From the NCBI GenBank assembly GCA_013289955.1, contig JABCYZ010000002.1:434001-498000 (forward strand): 64,000 bases of DNA. The letters run 5' to 3'. The stretch's first letter is position 1, and each line of letters opens with the position of its first letter. This DNA comes from Acidobacteriota bacterium. Lineage in GTDB: Bacteria; Acidobacteriota; Terriglobia; Acidiferrales; UBA7541. Under the pieces are notes generated by a model, which did no database searches, was not told the origin of the DNA, and saw only the letters and a program-made list of their open reading frames with translations. Positions 42,802-51,040 of this stretch are shown here, in pieces. The translations under genes were made by a program, and so were the position numbers.

Positions 42802-43764
42802 TTGGACCCAATAACGGACATCTTCAGAACGATGCACGTAACCGCTTTTGGTCTGCACAGGCTCGAAGCCACAGCCCCGTGGGGCGTAAAACAGGAAAAC
42901 CAGACCGAAGAAAAAGTCACGCCTTCCGGCAAAAAGATGTCACCCACAGATTTGGCGCACTTCGCCATGCTTTCGCGCGGCAACTGCTGGCTGAGTGTGC
43001 AAGGGATTGCGGAGCCGATTCCCCTCACCGGTGGTGATTGCTTTTTACTGGCTAAGGGGACTTCGATTGTTTTGCGCGACAGCCTGCGAACACGTCCGAG
43101 GTGGAGCTTCCGCGAGATCGGGGCCAAGGCCAACGGCAATGTTGCTCTTTGTGGCGGCGGTGGCGCACCGACGACAATCGTCTGTGGATCCTTGAGTTTC
43201 GATCGCGCCAGCCTGAAGCCGATCACTCAGTTATTGCCGACCTTCATTTTGATGAAGGCCGATCAGGCACGCACACTTGCTCTTCACACCACAGTGCAGG
43301 CGCTCGCGTCAGAGATGGAAGAACAGGCGCCGGGATCTGAAGTCGTCGCGAGTCGGCTGGCCGAGGTTCTGTTTATCCAGGTACTCCGGGCGCATATCGC
43401 GTCGGGACCGAAACGCAATAAAGGATGGCTTCGTGCGATTTTCGATCCTCAAATGGGCACTGCCCTGAGTGCCATTCACGACAGAGTGAACACACCCTGG
43501 ACCGTCGAATCCCTGGCCGAAGCGGCGGGCATGTCTCGCTCCGCATTCGCAGCACGTTTTAAAGAGCTACTCGGACAAACACCACTGGAATATGTAACTG
43601 GGTGGCGGATGCAGAAGGCGATGCGGTTACTCGAACAGCGTGAGAAAAAGCTCATTGACGTTGCTCGGTCGGTCGGTTACGAGTCCGACGCTGCGTTCAG
43701 TAAGGCGTTCAAGCGAGTCGTCGGGGCCAACCCGAGTGAATACCTCAGGCAGAACTCGACCTGA
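42802..43764 (+). CDS. AraC-family transcriptional regulator with cupin-like N-terminal domain
   Basis: A 320-residue activator/repressor. The N-terminal half is a cupin-type effector domain (DPITDIFRTMHVTAFGLHRL, LSRGNCWLSVQGIAEPIPLT). The C-terminal 100 residues are two HTHs: WTVESLAEAAGMSRSAFAAR and LIDVARSVGYESDAAFSKAF, ending GANPSEYL. The TTG at 42802 is chosen because the family starts with DPxSD and GGGGAAG precedes it; TTG at 42772 would extend it. Its targets are probably the divergent SDR, NADP-enzyme and SnoaL genes. The effector is unknown. Confidence 0.87.
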   Translation: MDPITDIFRTMHVTAFGLHRLEATAPWGVKQENQTEEKVTPSGKKMSPTDLAHFAMLSRGNCWLSVQGIAEPIPLTGGDCFLLAKGTSIVLRDSLRTRPRWSFREIGAKANGNVALCGGGGAPTTIVCGSLSFDRASLKPITQLLPTFILMKADQARTLALHTTVQALASEMEEQAPGSEVVASRLAEVLFIQVLRAHIASGPKRNKGWLRAIFDPQMGTALSAIHDRVNTPWTVESLAEAAGMSRSAFAARFKELLGQTPLEYVTGWRMQKAMRLLEQREKKLIDVARSVGYESDAAFSKAFKRVVGANPSEYLRQNST

Positions 43765-43905
43765 ACAAAGCGGCGCTCTAGTTCGTTTTCCGGCGAATTT
43801 CCAACTCACAATCCAACCCACAAGATGCGACGTCTTGTACGATTTCCGCGTATTTTGGCAGTCCCCGCGGTCTTGTAAGTTGTTGTAAAACCAAATCAGG
43901 CTAGA

Positions 43906-43958
43906 CTGATAAGGGCGAGGTCGGTGGTTCAAGTCCACCCAGGCCCACCATTCAAATC
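43906..43958 (+). repeat. attachment-site-like repeat, copy 2
   Basis: An exact 53-base copy of 39725-39777, without the 5' half of the tRNA, so it cannot make a tRNA. It marks the right end of the segment holding the AraC/SDR cassette, 4.18 kb from copy 1. Confidence 0.85.
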
Positions 43959-44148
43959 GGGGTCATTCGACGCACTCACACCGCGATGATAGGAATCATA
44001 GGATCATAGGGTCAACTCAACATTTAGGCAGAGGCTGCTGAGGGTCTGCTATTTTTCTTAAATGAGACACTACAAGACTAATAAACTCGCGCGGCCTTAT
44101 GATTTTAAAGTTGTTGCAGAATCTCAGGTTTGCTGGAAGCCCTGCGGC

Positions 44149-44475
44149 TCACTTGACATCAGACGCGTTGAGCCGCCGCCGTGCGCCGTGACGAACCGTG
44201 AGCACCCAGACCGTCTGTCTGCGTTCATCGACTTCATATATGACCCGGTACACGTGAGGTTTCTTGCCGTAGAGCAGGTGCCGCAATTCTCGTCTTAGCT
44301 TTCGAGCTTCCGGGGCCATAGGGCAGTGATCGGGGTAGGTCGCAAGCGCGTAGACCGCCTCCTCCATACCGTTGTACCGGCGCGAGGCCGCTTCGGATTC
44401 GGCAGCGTTCTTTTCCACATAAAGGGCTTCGAGATCGCGGGCCGCGCGATCGGCAAACTCAATGTGATATGCCAT
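44149..44475 (-). CDS. RelE/ParE-family toxin
   Basis: A 108-residue toxin of the RelE/ParE superfamily. The N-terminal part is MAYHIEFADRAARDLEALYV. The core is EEAVYALATYPDHCPMAPEA then LRHLLYGKKPHVYRVIYEVD and VWVLTVRHGARRRL, typical of this fold. The ATG at 44475 overlaps the antitoxin end by 17 bases. The toxin would act as an mRNA ribonuclease or gyrase poison; the family cannot be split further by eye. It is the only cargo, with its antitoxin, between att-like copies 2 and 3. Confidence 0.87.
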   Translation of the reverse strand: MAYHIEFADRAARDLEALYVEKNAAESEAASRRYNGMEEAVYALATYPDHCPMAPEARKLRRELRHLLYGKKPHVYRVIYEVDERRQTVWVLTVRHGARRRLNASDVK

Positions 44476-44749
44476 GTTTGCGACGGATGTCGTCAAAGAC
44501 CTCTTTGGCGGGCCGGGTGCGTCCGTGGGCCACGTCATCGAGCCCCTGGCGGATTCCTTCTTCCGAATCCGCGCGAGCGGCGATGTCGAGCAGGCGCTGG
44601 TACGCGTCGGCATCCTGCACGATGGCCGCAGCCTTTCCCTTGACAGTGAGCACCACGGGGCGCTTGCTTTTCTTCAGCTGCTTCATGAAGTCGCCGGAAC
44701 GGCGCCGGAAGGTCGTCAGTGACTGGATGTCCTTAGTAATGTCAAGCAT
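44459..44749 (-). CDS. Phd/YefM-family antitoxin
   Basis: A 96-residue antitoxin. The Phd/YefM DNA-binding N-terminus is TTFRRRSGDFMKQLKKSKRP followed by VVLTVKGKAAAIVQDADAYQ, and the C-terminal toxin-binding part is acidic and helical (DSEEGIRQGLDDVAHG). The ATG at 44749 follows GGAGATGGCGT. The long frame to 45016 runs through the tRNA-like copy 3 and is rejected. It should neutralise the overlapping toxin and repress the pair's promoter. Confidence 0.87.
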   Translation of the reverse strand: MLDITKDIQSLTTFRRRSGDFMKQLKKSKRPVVLTVKGKAAAIVQDADAYQRLLDIAARADSEEGIRQGLDDVAHGRTRPAKEVFDDIRRKHGISH

Positions 44750-44970
44750 ACGCCATCTCCTATGAAGCACCTTTTTAGGTGCCATCAGAGTACACCATCC
44801 CTGCAAAGTGGCAAAGGCATTACGTGGGGGTAAAATCGCCCTACCTTGCCATTTTTCTTCTCTACGGGCAGGTTTGAGGCCCTGGTGCAGATATAGAACG
44901 CGCTCTATCCCCGATCGACGACATTGAGTGACAGGGATAACGGCTGGGCGCGGGGCCAACGACCGCAATA

Positions 44971-45016
44971 CTGATAAGGGCGAGGTCGATGGTTCAAATC
45001 CACCCAGACCCACCAT
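44971..45016 (+). repeat. degenerate attachment-site-like repeat, copy 3
   Basis: 46 bases matching the 3' tRNA-Ile part at 43 positions. All three differences are G to A on the plus strand (at the first T-arm G pair, the T-loop and the acceptor). It is the right end of a second, 1.06 kb segment that contains only the toxin-antitoxin pair. Confidence 0.8.
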
Positions 45017-45199
45017 AAATCCCCCGTATTTATTCGCTATTTCGAATTCTGAGGCCTGTCGTTCGCCAAAATGACGAGCGCCTTTAGAATCAAGGGATTA
45101 CCCAAAGGCTCGCGACATAACATTGTCACAGGCGCGAACCTCAACACTCCAAGAGTTTTGGCTGCGCAAGGAGCGAGAAGTCATTTCTAGTGAGTTTGC

Positions 45200-45276
45200 G
45201 GGAGTGTAGTTCAGTCGGCTAGAACGCCTGCCTGTCACGCAGGAGGTCGCGCGTTCGAGTCCCGTCGCTCCCGCCA
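45200..45276 (+). tRNA. tRNA-Asp (anticodon GTC)
   Basis: A 77-base tRNA with acceptor pairs GGGAGTG/CGCTCCC (one wobble), anticodon GTC at 45234-45236 within CTGTCAC, a T-arm GCGCG-TTCGAGT-CCCGT region and an encoded CCA. It follows att-like copy 3 by 183 bases. Confidence 0.95.
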
Positions 45277-45514
45277 ATCTCACATGCGTCAGGCCGCTCA
45301 GACGGCACGCTGGGCCAGCTGGCCAGACCAGTCAATACAAGCGTTACCAGATCTAAGACTGCTTGGAGGCAATCGTCCCCTAGGCCATTACGCGTGCTGA
45401 AGCTCTCCTCCGAGTCCGTTGCCAAGATATTTAGGCACTGTTTAAGTTGCCAGGCGTACGGTTATTAAGTTTGGGGCGTTTCTTGCAGCACTTTCAGACT
45501 AACGGGCTCTTGCG

Positions 45515-48514
45515 ATGAAATCAGTTCTCTACCTATGGCTGCTCTTGCTGAGCTGTGTTCCGGCGTTCGCCCAGACAGGAACGCTCAAAGGGGTGGTCAC
45601 CGACGAATCAGGGGGAGTCGTTGCTGGAGCGAAGGTGACGTCAACGAGTTCCTCGGGGCAAGTTCGAGAGACTGTCTCCAACAAGGAAGGCGCGTACTCG
45701 TTTTCTAATCTGCCGTTTGGTGCGTACTCGGTGCAAGCGGCCGCTGCCCAGCTCTCGCTGGCAGAGCCCGCGAAGGTCACACTGAGTTCGGCAGAGCAAA
45801 TTCTTAACCTGCAGCTCAAGGTCGCGGAGATGCACGAACAGGTGAACGTCGGGGATCAGGCCGGCGAGGCGGTCAACACCGACTCGGCGGGGAACGCGAG
45901 CTCTGTTGTGTTGCGAGGGAAAGATCTGGATGCCCTGGGCGACGACCCGGAAGACCTCGCCGCAGACCTTCAAGCGATGGCCGGACCTTCGGCTGGACCA
46001 AACGGAGGAGCCTTCTACATTGACGGTTTCAGCGGAGGACAGCTTCCCTCCAAAAATTCCATTCTTGAGGTGCGCATCAATCAGAACCCGTTCTCGCCGG
46101 AATACGACACGCTGGGTTACGGACGAATTGAGATACTGACGAAACCCGGCGGAGAGAAATTCCATGGAAGTCTTAACAACAACTTCGGCGACAGCTTCTG
46201 GAATTCGCGAAACCCTTACGCGGCGGAGAAAGCGCCATTCTTTCTTGAAGAATACGGCGGAAGTTTAGAAGGTCCCCTCAGCAGGAAAGCATCGTTCTTC
46301 ATCGCCGCCGATGGAGCGGCCATCAACAATGGCGCGATCATCAACGGAACGACGCTCGATCCAAACACGTTTGCCATCATCGACCCGTTTACCGAGGTCT
46401 TCACGATTCCGCAGCGACGCACCACCATCAGCCCGCGAGTCGATTACCAGCTCACGCCCAGCAACACACTTTCAGTGCGATACGCTTTCCAAACCATAGA
46501 CATCCAGCATTCGGGCGTTGGCTCGTTCAACCTCGTTTCCAGCGGCTTCCACAACGAAGGCGAGGGCAACACCCTTCAAATTTCAAATACCAAGGTTCTG
46601 GGCTCGAACATCATTAATCAGACGCGGTTCCAATTCGACCGCCAAAGCATCACCAGCATTTCGGACAACGCAGGGGCGCAAATCGATGTGTTGAACGCGT
46701 TTGTGGGCGGAGGAGCGCAACTGGGCACGTCATCGAACGTGCTGAACAGCTTTGAGTTCCAGAACTACACAACGATTTCTCATAATGCGCATGCGTGGCG
46801 TTTCGGCGTACGTGTTCGCGCCGCTGTCATGAACAACGATTCCGCAATCAACTATGGCGGGACTTTCGTATTCAGCGGCGGCCTGGCGCCGGAACTGGAT
46901 GCCAACAATCAACCTGTCCTCGACTCGTCTGGCAACCCTATCCTTGTGAACATCGATTCCATCGAGAGTTACCGCCGAACGCTGCTATTCCAGCAAATGG
47001 GGTTTTCGCCTAGTCAAATTCGGACGTTCGGCGGCGGCGCTTCGCAATTTTCCATCAATGCAGGAACTCCGGCGCTTTCCGTCAACCAGGAGGAGGTTGG
47101 CGCCTTCGTCGGCGATGAGTGGCGGCTGAAAAGAAACCTGACGATCAACCTTGGCCTCAGGTACGAAGGACAGACGAACATCAACGACTGGACCGACTTT
47201 GCGCCCCGCTTAGGCCTGGCGTGGGCACCGGGAGGCCGCAAGTCCGGATCGAGCGCAAAGACTGTGATTCGTTCCGGCTTCGGACTGTTTTATCAACGCT
47301 TCGATATCGCCAACTTCCTCACCTTCGAACGGTTCAATGGCGAAACTCAACAACAATATGTTGTGACCAACCCAGATTTTTTCCCCACGACGCCCCCAGG
47401 TTCCTCACTCACCTCCGCCGGCTCCCAACAAGCCATCGAGAAGCTCAGTCCTAACCTCCGCGCACCCTATATAATGCAGTCGGCATTATCCGTCGAGCGG
47501 CAACTACCAGCCCGCACAACACTAGCTCTTACGTACGTGAACTCGCACAGCTCCAGTCAATTCTTAACCGACGACATTAACGCGCCGCTCCCGGGCACTT
47601 ACAATCCGCAGGTTCCTGGAAGCGGAACGTATCCCCTCGGCACTCCCGAGGCGGTCTTCCAGGTTGCTTCCTCCGGGACGTACAATCAAAACGAATTGAT
47701 CGCGAACGTGAATTCAAGAATCAGCGGAGCAGTTTCGCTATTTGGGTCCTATGTTTACAATCATGCGCTCAGCAATACCGACTACTCCCCTCCTCCGCGA
47801 AATACCGATTTCAATCCAGCCATCAGCTTTGGCGCACTCGGCGTGGGAACATCTCCAGCAAATCCGTACAGCATGGCTGGGGAATATGGACCGGCATCCA
47901 CCGATATTCGCAATCAGGGAACGTTCGGCGGCTCCATCGCGATGAAATGGGGATTCTCGTTCAATCCGTTGCTCATTTTGGAGTCGGGCGCACCATTCAA
48001 TATTGCCGTGGGGCAGGACTTGTACGGGGACACGTTATTCAATGGCCGTCCGGGAATCGCCGTGGACCCGACGCGACCGGGCTTAGTACCCACGAAGTAT
48101 GGCTTGCTCGATCCCAATCCGATTCCTGGCGAGGAAATTCTGCCTCGCAACTTCGGCCGCGGGCCGGGCCTCGTCATGGCGAACCTGCGCATTACGAAAT
48201 CTTTTGCGTTCGGGCCTGCGGGGGAAACCGCCGCGCCCGCGACTGGTGGACGGCGTCCTGCGACCGGACCGTTCAGCACAGGAGCAGCGTCTGGAGGTTC
48301 CTCGTCAACAGGTCATCGGTATGTCCTGAGTGTTTCCATGTCGATCCGTAACATCATTAATCACGACAACCCAGGTCCAATCATCGGGAACATAACGTCG
48401 CCGCTGTTTGGGCGCGCAAACCAACCGTATGGCGCTGGCTCGCTTGGAGGCACTGGCTTCTCTGAGTCCGCCGACAACAGAAGGTTGGAGCTGCAGATAA
48501 GGTTTAGATTCTGA
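45515..48514 (+). CDS. Oar-type TonB-dependent receptor with CarboxypepD-regulatory domain
   Basis: A 999-residue outer-membrane receptor. A signal peptide (VLYLWLLLLSCVPAFAQ) is followed by a carboxypeptidase-regulatory-like beta domain (LKGVVTDESGGVVAGAKVTS, NLPFGAYSVQAAA). The plug-like region includes AFYIDGFSGGQLPSKNSILE. The rest is a long beta-barrel ending in the terminal-Phe strand ELQIRFRF. A low-complexity Gly/Thr/Ala insert lies near residue 910-930. These receptors are abundant in Acidobacteria and probably take up glycans or peptides; no TonB or transporter gene is adjacent. The barrel ends exactly where a foreign gene remnant begins. Confidence 0.9.
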   Translation: MKSVLYLWLLLLSCVPAFAQTGTLKGVVTDESGGVVAGAKVTSTSSSGQVRETVSNKEGAYSFSNLPFGAYSVQAAAAQLSLAEPAKVTLSSAEQILNLQLKVAEMHEQVNVGDQAGEAVNTDSAGNASSVVLRGKDLDALGDDPEDLAADLQAMAGPSAGPNGGAFYIDGFSGGQLPSKNSILEVRINQNPFSPEYDTLGYGRIEILTKPGGEKFHGSLNNNFGDSFWNSRNPYAAEKAPFFLEEYGGSLEGPLSRKASFFIAADGAAINNGAIINGTTLDPNTFAIIDPFTEVFTIPQRRTTISPRVDYQLTPSNTLSVRYAFQTIDIQHSGVGSFNLVSSGFHNEGEGNTLQISNTKVLGSNIINQTRFQFDRQSITSISDNAGAQIDVLNAFVGGGAQLGTSSNVLNSFEFQNYTTISHNAHAWRFGVRVRAAVMNNDSAINYGGTFVFSGGLAPELDANNQPVLDSSGNPILVNIDSIESYRRTLLFQQMGFSPSQIRTFGGGASQFSINAGTPALSVNQEEVGAFVGDEWRLKRNLTINLGLRYEGQTNINDWTDFAPRLGLAWAPGGRKSGSSAKTVIRSGFGLFYQRFDIANFLTFERFNGETQQQYVVTNPDFFPTTPPGSSLTSAGSQQAIEKLSPNLRAPYIMQSALSVERQLPARTTLALTYVNSHSSSQFLTDDINAPLPGTYNPQVPGSGTYPLGTPEAVFQVASSGTYNQNELIANVNSRISGAVSLFGSYVYNHALSNTDYSPPPRNTDFNPAISFGALGVGTSPANPYSMAGEYGPASTDIRNQGTFGGSIAMKWGFSFNPLLILESGAPFNIAVGQDLYGDTLFNGRPGIAVDPTRPGLVPTKYGLLDPNPIPGEEILPRNFGRGPGLVMANLRITKSFAFGPAGETAAPATGGRRPATGPFSTGAASGGSSSTGHRYVLSVSMSIRNIINHDNPGPIIGNITSPLFGRANQPYGAGSLGGTGFSESADNRRLELQIRFRF

Positions 48515-48516
48515 AG

Positions 48517-48705
48517 CCGCCAAGGCCAGGCGAATGGCGTGAGCTGCGCGTCGAATGCGTAGGTAACAAGATCATTTGTTACTACGACCGCGCAAAGAAG
48601 ATCGAAGCGACTGACGACACGTTCAAAGATGCCGACAAGGTCGGGCTGTGGTCAAAAGCTGAATCCGTGACCTACTTCGACGATCTGAAGGTGACCGCGA
48701 AATGA
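48517..48705 (+). pseudogene. C-terminal remnant of a DUF1080/LamG-like sugar-active protein
   Basis: A 63-codon open stretch immediately after the TonB receptor stop, in a different frame, without a start. It encodes WRELRVECVGNKIICYYDRA, then EATDDTFKDADKVGLWSKAE and TYFDDLKV before a stop. This is the end of a DUF1080 (3-keto-disaccharide hydrolase/LamG-like) domain. The rest of the gene is missing, so it is a truncated relic of a recombination. Confidence 0.75.
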
Positions 48706-48760
48706 TTTTGTCATGTGGATGATGGCGCCAAGTTCGGAACGCTTGTTGGGGGACGATTGA

Positions 48761-50404
48761 ATGCAAGCGTGGAAAATCCTTGTTTTGCTGGGCGGCGTGG
48801 TACTCGTCGCGCTTGGCCTCTATGGAGCGCTGTTGATTCGAAGTGGCTTCAGCACCGCCGACCAGCCGTCGTATTTGGAAAAAGTGGTGGCTCGTGCCAC
48901 ACGCAATCTGGCCATCCCTCGGAAAGCGCGCTTGGAGCCAAATCCGTGGAAGCCCACGCCGGATGTGCTCCAAGAAGCGCGAGAAAGTTTCCTGGATCGC
49001 TGCGCCGTGTGTCATGGGCCGGACGGCTCTGGGCAAACCCAGGACGGCAGCAACCTCTACCCCAAAGCGCCGGATTTGCGTCTGCCCCAGACTCAAAACC
49101 TGACGGATGGAGAAATTCGTTACATCATTCGCAACGGCGTCCGACTCACCGGCATGCCGGGCTGGGCGAAACCGCACGACGAACAGAGCGACGACAGTTG
49201 GAGGCTGGTTTTGTTGATACGCGATCTGCGTCCGTTGACAAAAAACGAGCGGACGCAGCAGGCGGCCACGGCAACGTCGGCACACTATGTCGGCTCGCCA
49301 TCGTGCGCGAAGTGCCACGCGCAAATCTACGACCACTGGAGAAAGACGCCGATGGCCAATGTCGTGCGCGACCCGCGCGAACATCCTGAAGCGATCATTC
49401 CCGATCTCTCGACGAACCCCATTGCCAAGTTCACGAAGGACGATATCGCACTGGTCTACGGCAGCGTTTGGAAACAGCGTTATTTCACGAAGCGGGGAGA
49501 CGATTACTTTCCGGAGCCCGCGCAGTGGGACGTTACCAATCATGTCTGGAGGCCCTATTTCGTGGCCAAGGGCACGGATTGGTGGGAGCCATTTTATCCC
49601 CCGGACAATATGCAGCGCCCCACGGGTCCCACCTGCGATGGCTGCCACTCGGTCGCCTACAACATTCACACGAAACAAGTCGCGGAGTGGAACGTCGGTT
49701 GCGAGAAGTGCCATGGGCCGGGAAGTGAGCATGTGGACCATCCATCGCGCGGAGACATCCAGAATCCGGCTCGAATGAACTACGTTCAGGCCAGCGACAC
49801 CTGCATCCAGTGCCACTCCCAGGGACGGCCTCTGACGACTCCTATCGAAGGCAAGTATTACGATTGGCCCGTTGGATACAGTGTAGGTCTAACGTTAGGC
49901 GATTCTTGGCAGCTCGAGGAGCACACGCTGGGCGACACGACGTTCACGCACTACCCCGACGGCACGGCTCACAAGAACCGCATGCAAGGCAATGATTTTG
50001 TGCAAAGTGTAATGTACCGCCGCGGGATCACCTGCTTTAGCTGCCACGACGCACATGGCACGGACAACTACGCACAATTGCGAAAACCTGGGGACCAACT
50101 CTGCTTGGATTGTCACGGACCGCTCTCGCTGAATGGCCCGCGTACCGGAACGATCGAAGAGCATACTCATCACAAGAAAGGATCTGCCGGAAGCAGCTGT
50201 ATCGCCTGCCACATGCCGAAAATCGAGACCACGATTGCCGATGTGAAGGTGCGATCTCACACCTTTGCTTTCATAACGCCGGCGATGACGGACAAATACA
50301 AAATCCCGAACCCGTGTACGGCCTGCCATGCCCACAAGTCCACCGCCTGGGCCACGGAAGCCCTACGGCATTGGCCGGAGCGTTCGCCATGGCGACTGGA
50401 TTAG
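48761..50404 (+). CDS. nine-heme cytochrome c: monoheme domain fused to an octaheme-type domain
   Basis: A 547-residue exported c-type cytochrome, membrane-anchored by an N-terminal helix (residues 6-25). Nine CXXCH motifs occur at C81, C182, C292, C314, C348, C425, C448, C480 and C519. Residues 1-160 match the stand-alone cytochrome of 1063-1668. Residues 178-547 resemble multiheme cytochromes of the c554/nitrite reductase or octaheme tetrathionate reductase type, as judged by heme spacing; the exact family is not settled. No CXXCK motif is present. The ATG follows GGGGGACGATTGA. It could carry electrons out to an acceptor. Confidence 0.85.
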   Translation: MQAWKILVLLGGVVLVALGLYGALLIRSGFSTADQPSYLEKVVARATRNLAIPRKARLEPNPWKPTPDVLQEARESFLDRCAVCHGPDGSGQTQDGSNLYPKAPDLRLPQTQNLTDGEIRYIIRNGVRLTGMPGWAKPHDEQSDDSWRLVLLIRDLRPLTKNERTQQAATATSAHYVGSPSCAKCHAQIYDHWRKTPMANVVRDPREHPEAIIPDLSTNPIAKFTKDDIALVYGSVWKQRYFTKRGDDYFPEPAQWDVTNHVWRPYFVAKGTDWWEPFYPPDNMQRPTGPTCDGCHSVAYNIHTKQVAEWNVGCEKCHGPGSEHVDHPSRGDIQNPARMNYVQASDTCIQCHSQGRPLTTPIEGKYYDWPVGYSVGLTLGDSWQLEEHTLGDTTFTHYPDGTAHKNRMQGNDFVQSVMYRRGITCFSCHDAHGTDNYAQLRKPGDQLCLDCHGPLSLNGPRTGTIEEHTHHKKGSAGSSCIACHMPKIETTIADVKVRSHTFAFITPAMTDKYKIPNPCTACHAHKSTAWATEALRHWPERSPWRLD

Positions 50405-51040
50405 GTCTCTGACGAAGAAAAGAATAAGGACTAGGAAATTGTCTGGACTCACGGTCGCGAGGTAGAGGCTCTCCACCGATTGCGCGTCGAGCCATGTAAG
50501 CACGCTGCACACGCAGGCATGGATCCGCGAGCTATCCAATTACTCTTGACTCTCTATGCGCTTCGAACGGTGTGTTCGGAGGAGCTTGGAACCTGGAGAC
50601 AAAGTCCGTGACAAGAGAGCAAAATCACGCCGGACATGCCAAGCCGTTCCAAAAGAGCCGTACGTGCTCCTCGCTAAGGCCGCTGCAGAGAGGGATGGTT
50701 CCTCTTCGAGGGCAGCCCACATATCGGCCCGGTAACTGGCTGGTGCGTGCCGCTTTCGTAGCTTCTGGACAATTCTGGCCCTGCGATGTCGTAAGTCACG
50801 AGCGCCCGCCTGGCCATCGATCGCGGCCTCGAGCACCATCTCGTCATTCGGATCCCGGGACCACGGCCGCCACTGAAAATGGACTTCGACCGGCTCGATC
50901 CACGTGGCTGACCCGCCAGAAATTCTTCAATTGCCTCGGGCGCAAGGTCATGCGCTAGCCGATGAGCCGATGCTCGAAACTCTGCGGGTCTACGAATCTC
51001 TTCTGAGAACCCTTGTGGGAAGGGGCGAAAATCCGAAAAA
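50405..51040. other. gene-poor stretch with PIN-toxin debris
   Basis: 636 bases between the cytochrome and the first PIN toxin. It contains the decayed PIN fragment at 50780-51010, listed separately. The rest has no recognisable gene. Minus-strand frames stay open across the fragment because two frameshifts cancel. Confidence 0.45.
50780..51010 (-). pseudogene. PIN-domain toxin remnant with compensating frameshifts
   Basis: On the minus strand one frame gives EEIRRPAEFRASAHRLAHDL and APEAIEEFLAG. The neighbouring frame then gives WIEPVEVHFQWRPWSRDPND and EMVLEAAIDGQAGA, and the first frame resumes with LVTYDIA. Joined, these match the middle and end of PIN toxins of the COG1569 type, where DPDDEMVLEAA and a following LVTFN-type strand are conserved. 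The N-terminus with the first acidic residue is missing. No antitoxin partner remains. It is a relic immediately downstream of an intact toxin gene. Confidence 0.6.

Noticed and set aside
39725..45016. Search for an integrase, transposase or phage genes for the att-like segments
   Set aside because: No recombinase or phage structural motifs were found in any frame of the two segments, so mobility is inferred only from the repeats.
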